A stretch of 13,923 nt of DNA, from positions 1-13,923 of the forward strand of contig DAOTVD010000231.1 of assembly GCA_034437075.1 (NCBI GenBank). Reading direction: 5' to 3'. Below, in pieces: positions 12,341 through 13,923 of the stretch. The position numbers and the translations under genes are program-made. Positions within the stretch are counted from its first letter, which is position 1; every line of letters begins with the position of its first letter. The notes under the pieces are model-generated. The model had not been told where the DNA came from. It made no database searches and was given only the letters and a program-made list of their open reading frames with translations. The DNA is from DAOTVD01 sp034437075 (GTDB lineage Bacteria; Chloroflexota; Anaerolineae; Aggregatilineales; J027).

Positions 12341-13117
12341 ATGAACGCAACATTGGCCTATTATGACGCGCTGGCCAAAGCCTATCATCTGCTCTATCGC
12401 GATTGGGAAGCCACGCTCGAACGCGAAGGGATGCTCTTGCGCCGTTGGTTCAAAGATCGCGACATCACTACCGTATTAGATGCCTCTTGTGGGACGGGAA
12501 CCCAGGCTATTGCCTTGGCGCAGATTGGCTATCGTGTGTTGGCCAGCGACCCCAGCAGCGGCATGTTAGAACAAGCCCAGCGCAACGCCGCTACCTACGA
12601 TTTGAGCGACCGCATTCGCTTTTTGCAGGCCGGATTCCTCGACATTGCGCAAATGGTCGATGCCGAAGGTGGCCTAGACGCCATCCTTACCAAAGGAGAC
12701 GCCTTCCCGCATTTGACCACCGATGCAGAAATCGAGACCACCTTGCATGGTTTCTATAACTTGCTGCGGCCTGGTGGTACGTTACTCATCGGTATGCGCG
12801 ACTTTGAACCCCTCATCCATGACCGCCCGCGCTTTTTGCCCCGTTATGTTCACGACCCCGCCGAAGCCGGAAGCGAACAAATCATCGTCTTTGAAATCTG
12901 GGATTGGGATGAAGGCCCCCCCCTAACCGTCACGGTCAATCATTTTATCGTCTCGGGCACGGACGATGACGATTACCGCACCCAGCGCTATCCTGTAAAA
13001 TACCGCGCCTTAACCGCCGATGAAGTCCAGGTGGTGTTGCTGGAAGCTGGGTTTAACAACATCGAGATTATTCATGATCGCGCCGAGTTGGTCATCCTCG
13101 GCACCAAACCCGTATGA
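12341..13117 (+). CDS. Class I SAM-dependent methyltransferase, substrate unknown
   Basis: A 258-residue methyltransferase with a standard Rossmann fold. Motif I is VLDASCGTGTQAIALA at 45-60, the acidic end of strand 2 is ASDPSSGMLEQA at 68-79, and motif IV/post-IV is LLRPGGTLLIGMRDFEP. The N terminus YYDALAKAYHLLYRDW resembles small-molecule N-methyltransferases of the glycine/sarcosine type, but I cannot name the substrate. It is the first gene behind the T-box, with AAGGAGG 4 nt before the ATG, and valS follows after 49 bp, so its expression should rise when valine is short. Whether it acts on a tRNA, a translation factor or a metabolite is not evident; no RNA-binding domain is visible. 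Confidence 0.88.
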   Translation: MNATLAYYDALAKAYHLLYRDWEATLEREGMLLRRWFKDRDITTVLDASCGTGTQAIALAQIGYRVLASDPSSGMLEQAQRNAATYDLSDRIRFLQAGFLDIAQMVDAEGGLDAILTKGDAFPHLTTDAEIETTLHGFYNLLRPGGTLLIGMRDFEPLIHDRPRFLPRYVHDPAEAGSEQIIVFEIWDWDEGPPLTVTVNHFIVSGTDDDDYRTQRYPVKYRALTADEVQVVLLEAGFNNIEIIHDRAELVILGTKPV

Positions 13118-13119
13118 GC

Positions 13120-13148
13120 AAATTTCCCAACTCATTTGGGATAAATTT
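13120..13148 (+). repeat. Intercistronic hairpin between methyltransferase and valS
   Basis: TCCCAA (13125-13130) and TTGGGA (13136-13141) pair around a 5-nt loop, and AAATT/AATTT extend the stem after a 2-nt bulge. No U run follows, so it is more likely an mRNA stability or processing element than a terminator. Confidence 0.4.
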
Positions 13149-13166
13149 GGGTTAACAGGAGGTAAA

Positions 13167-13923
13167 ATGCCCGAACTGAGCAAGAATTTTGATTTTCAGG
13201 CCCGCGAACCGGAGATTTACCAGACCTGGTGGTCGCGCGGATATTTTAAGCCCGAGATCACGCCCGAGGGCGCAGAACCGTATGTCATTAGTATTCCACC
13301 GCCCAACGTGACCGGTGCGTTGCATAACGGCCATGCCATGTTCGTCAGCCTGCAAGATTTGATGATCCGCCATGCGCGTATGACGGGTAAGCGGGCCTTG
13401 TGGGTGCCGGGCACCGATCACGCAGGCATCGCGACCCAGTTACAGGTCGAAAAGCTATTGCTCAGCGAGGGCACGAGCCGCCAGGCACTCGGGCGCGAGG
13501 CGTTTCTGAAACGCACCTGGGCCTGGAAAGAACAATACGGCGGCACCATCCAGCAACAGTTGCGCCGAATGGGTGCCACTTGCGATTGGGAGCGCGAGCG
13601 CTTCACATTAGATGAAGGCTTGAATAAGGCGGTGATCGAAGCCTTCGTGACGCTTTACGAGCAAGACCTCATTTATAAAGGCACGCGCCTGATTAACTGG
13701 TCGCCTGGTTTGCAAACGGCTGTTAGCGACCTGGAAGTGGAAAATGAAACTCGTCAAGGCAAGCTCTACTACTTTAATTATCCTGTGGAAGGCGGCGCAC
13801 GTATCCCGGTGGCGACGACCCGCCCCGAAACCATCCTGGGTGATACGGCTGTGGCCGTGCATCCTGAAGACCCACGCTACCAGCACCTGATTGGCAAAAC
13901 GGCCTATGTGCCCATGCTCGACC
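13167..13923 (+). CDS. valS: Valyl-tRNA synthetase, 5' part (runs off right edge)
   Basis: The first 252 codons of a class I aminoacyl-tRNA synthetase that charges tRNA-Val. Seen: PPPNVTGALHNGHAM, in which HNGH replaces the usual HIGH/HMGH ATP site; PGTDHAGIATQ; a GATCDWERERFTLD segment; NWSP; and the start of the editing domain, VATTRPETILGDTAVAVHPEDPRY. All are standard ValS blocks in the right order. The KMSKS loop and the anticodon-binding and coiled-coil C-terminal parts lie beyond the window. The start is set by AGGAGG 5 nt before the ATG. The T-box upstream, with a valine specifier, agrees independently with this identity. Confidence 0.97.
   Translation, partial: MPELSKNFDFQAREPEIYQTWWSRGYFKPEITPEGAEPYVISIPPPNVTGALHNGHAMFVSLQDLMIRHARMTGKRALWVPGTDHAGIATQLQVEKLLLSEGTSRQALGREAFLKRTWAWKEQYGGTIQQQLRRMGATCDWERERFTLDEGLNKAVIEAFVTLYEQDLIYKGTRLINWSPGLQTAVSDLEVENETRQGKLYYFNYPVEGGARIPVATTRPETILGDTAVAVHPEDPRYQHLIGKTAYVPMLD

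Overview
The window reads like a chromosomal piece of a Chloroflexota bacterium (an Anaerolineae-like relative is my best guess). I base this on base composition, the style of the secreted ABC components, the T-box-controlled valS and the fasciclin modules in a transporter; this is inference, because no phylogenetic marker was tested.

About 80 percent of the window (1-11532) is a single minus-strand gene train, transcribed from right to left. It runs: fucose-isomerase-like sugar isomerase; ABC solute-binding protein; MalF-type permease; MalG-type permease carrying a large fasciclin insert; small transaldolase; glycoside hydrolase family 4 (GH4) enzyme; a two-subunit lyase of the UxaA/SuyAB family; a LarA-family nickel-dependent 2-hydroxyacid racemase/epimerase; and a truncated ketopantoate-reductase-like gene at the left edge. 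Gaps are mostly 13-130 bp. A strong sigma70-like promoter (TTGACC, 18 bp, TATAAT) lies about 270 bp before the isomerase, leaving a long leader with inverted repeats. Hairpins between the binding protein and first permease, and between the lyase and the racemase, probably tune expression within the operon.

My reading is that this is a sulfoquinovose (plant sulfolipid sugar) catabolic operon of the sulfofructose-transaldolase type with an unusual lower half. The transporter imports a sulfoquinovoside, GH4 frees sulfoquinovose, the isomerase makes sulfofructose, and the transaldolase releases sulfolactaldehyde. After oxidation to sulfolactate by an enzyme not in the window, LarA would invert the (S)-acid to the (R)-acid, and SuyAB would cut (R)-sulfolactate to pyruvate and sulfite. 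The transaldolase is the strongest anchor. The lyase assignment is good but shares a family with altronate dehydratase, and the racemase role is a hypothesis. The main competing reading is a uronate/aldonate pathway.

The right end is a separate plus-strand housekeeping region. It holds a tRNA-Thr(CGU) gene with its own promoter and terminator, then a T-box leader with a GUC (valine) specifier. The T-box controls a class I methyltransferase gene followed by valS, which runs off the right edge.
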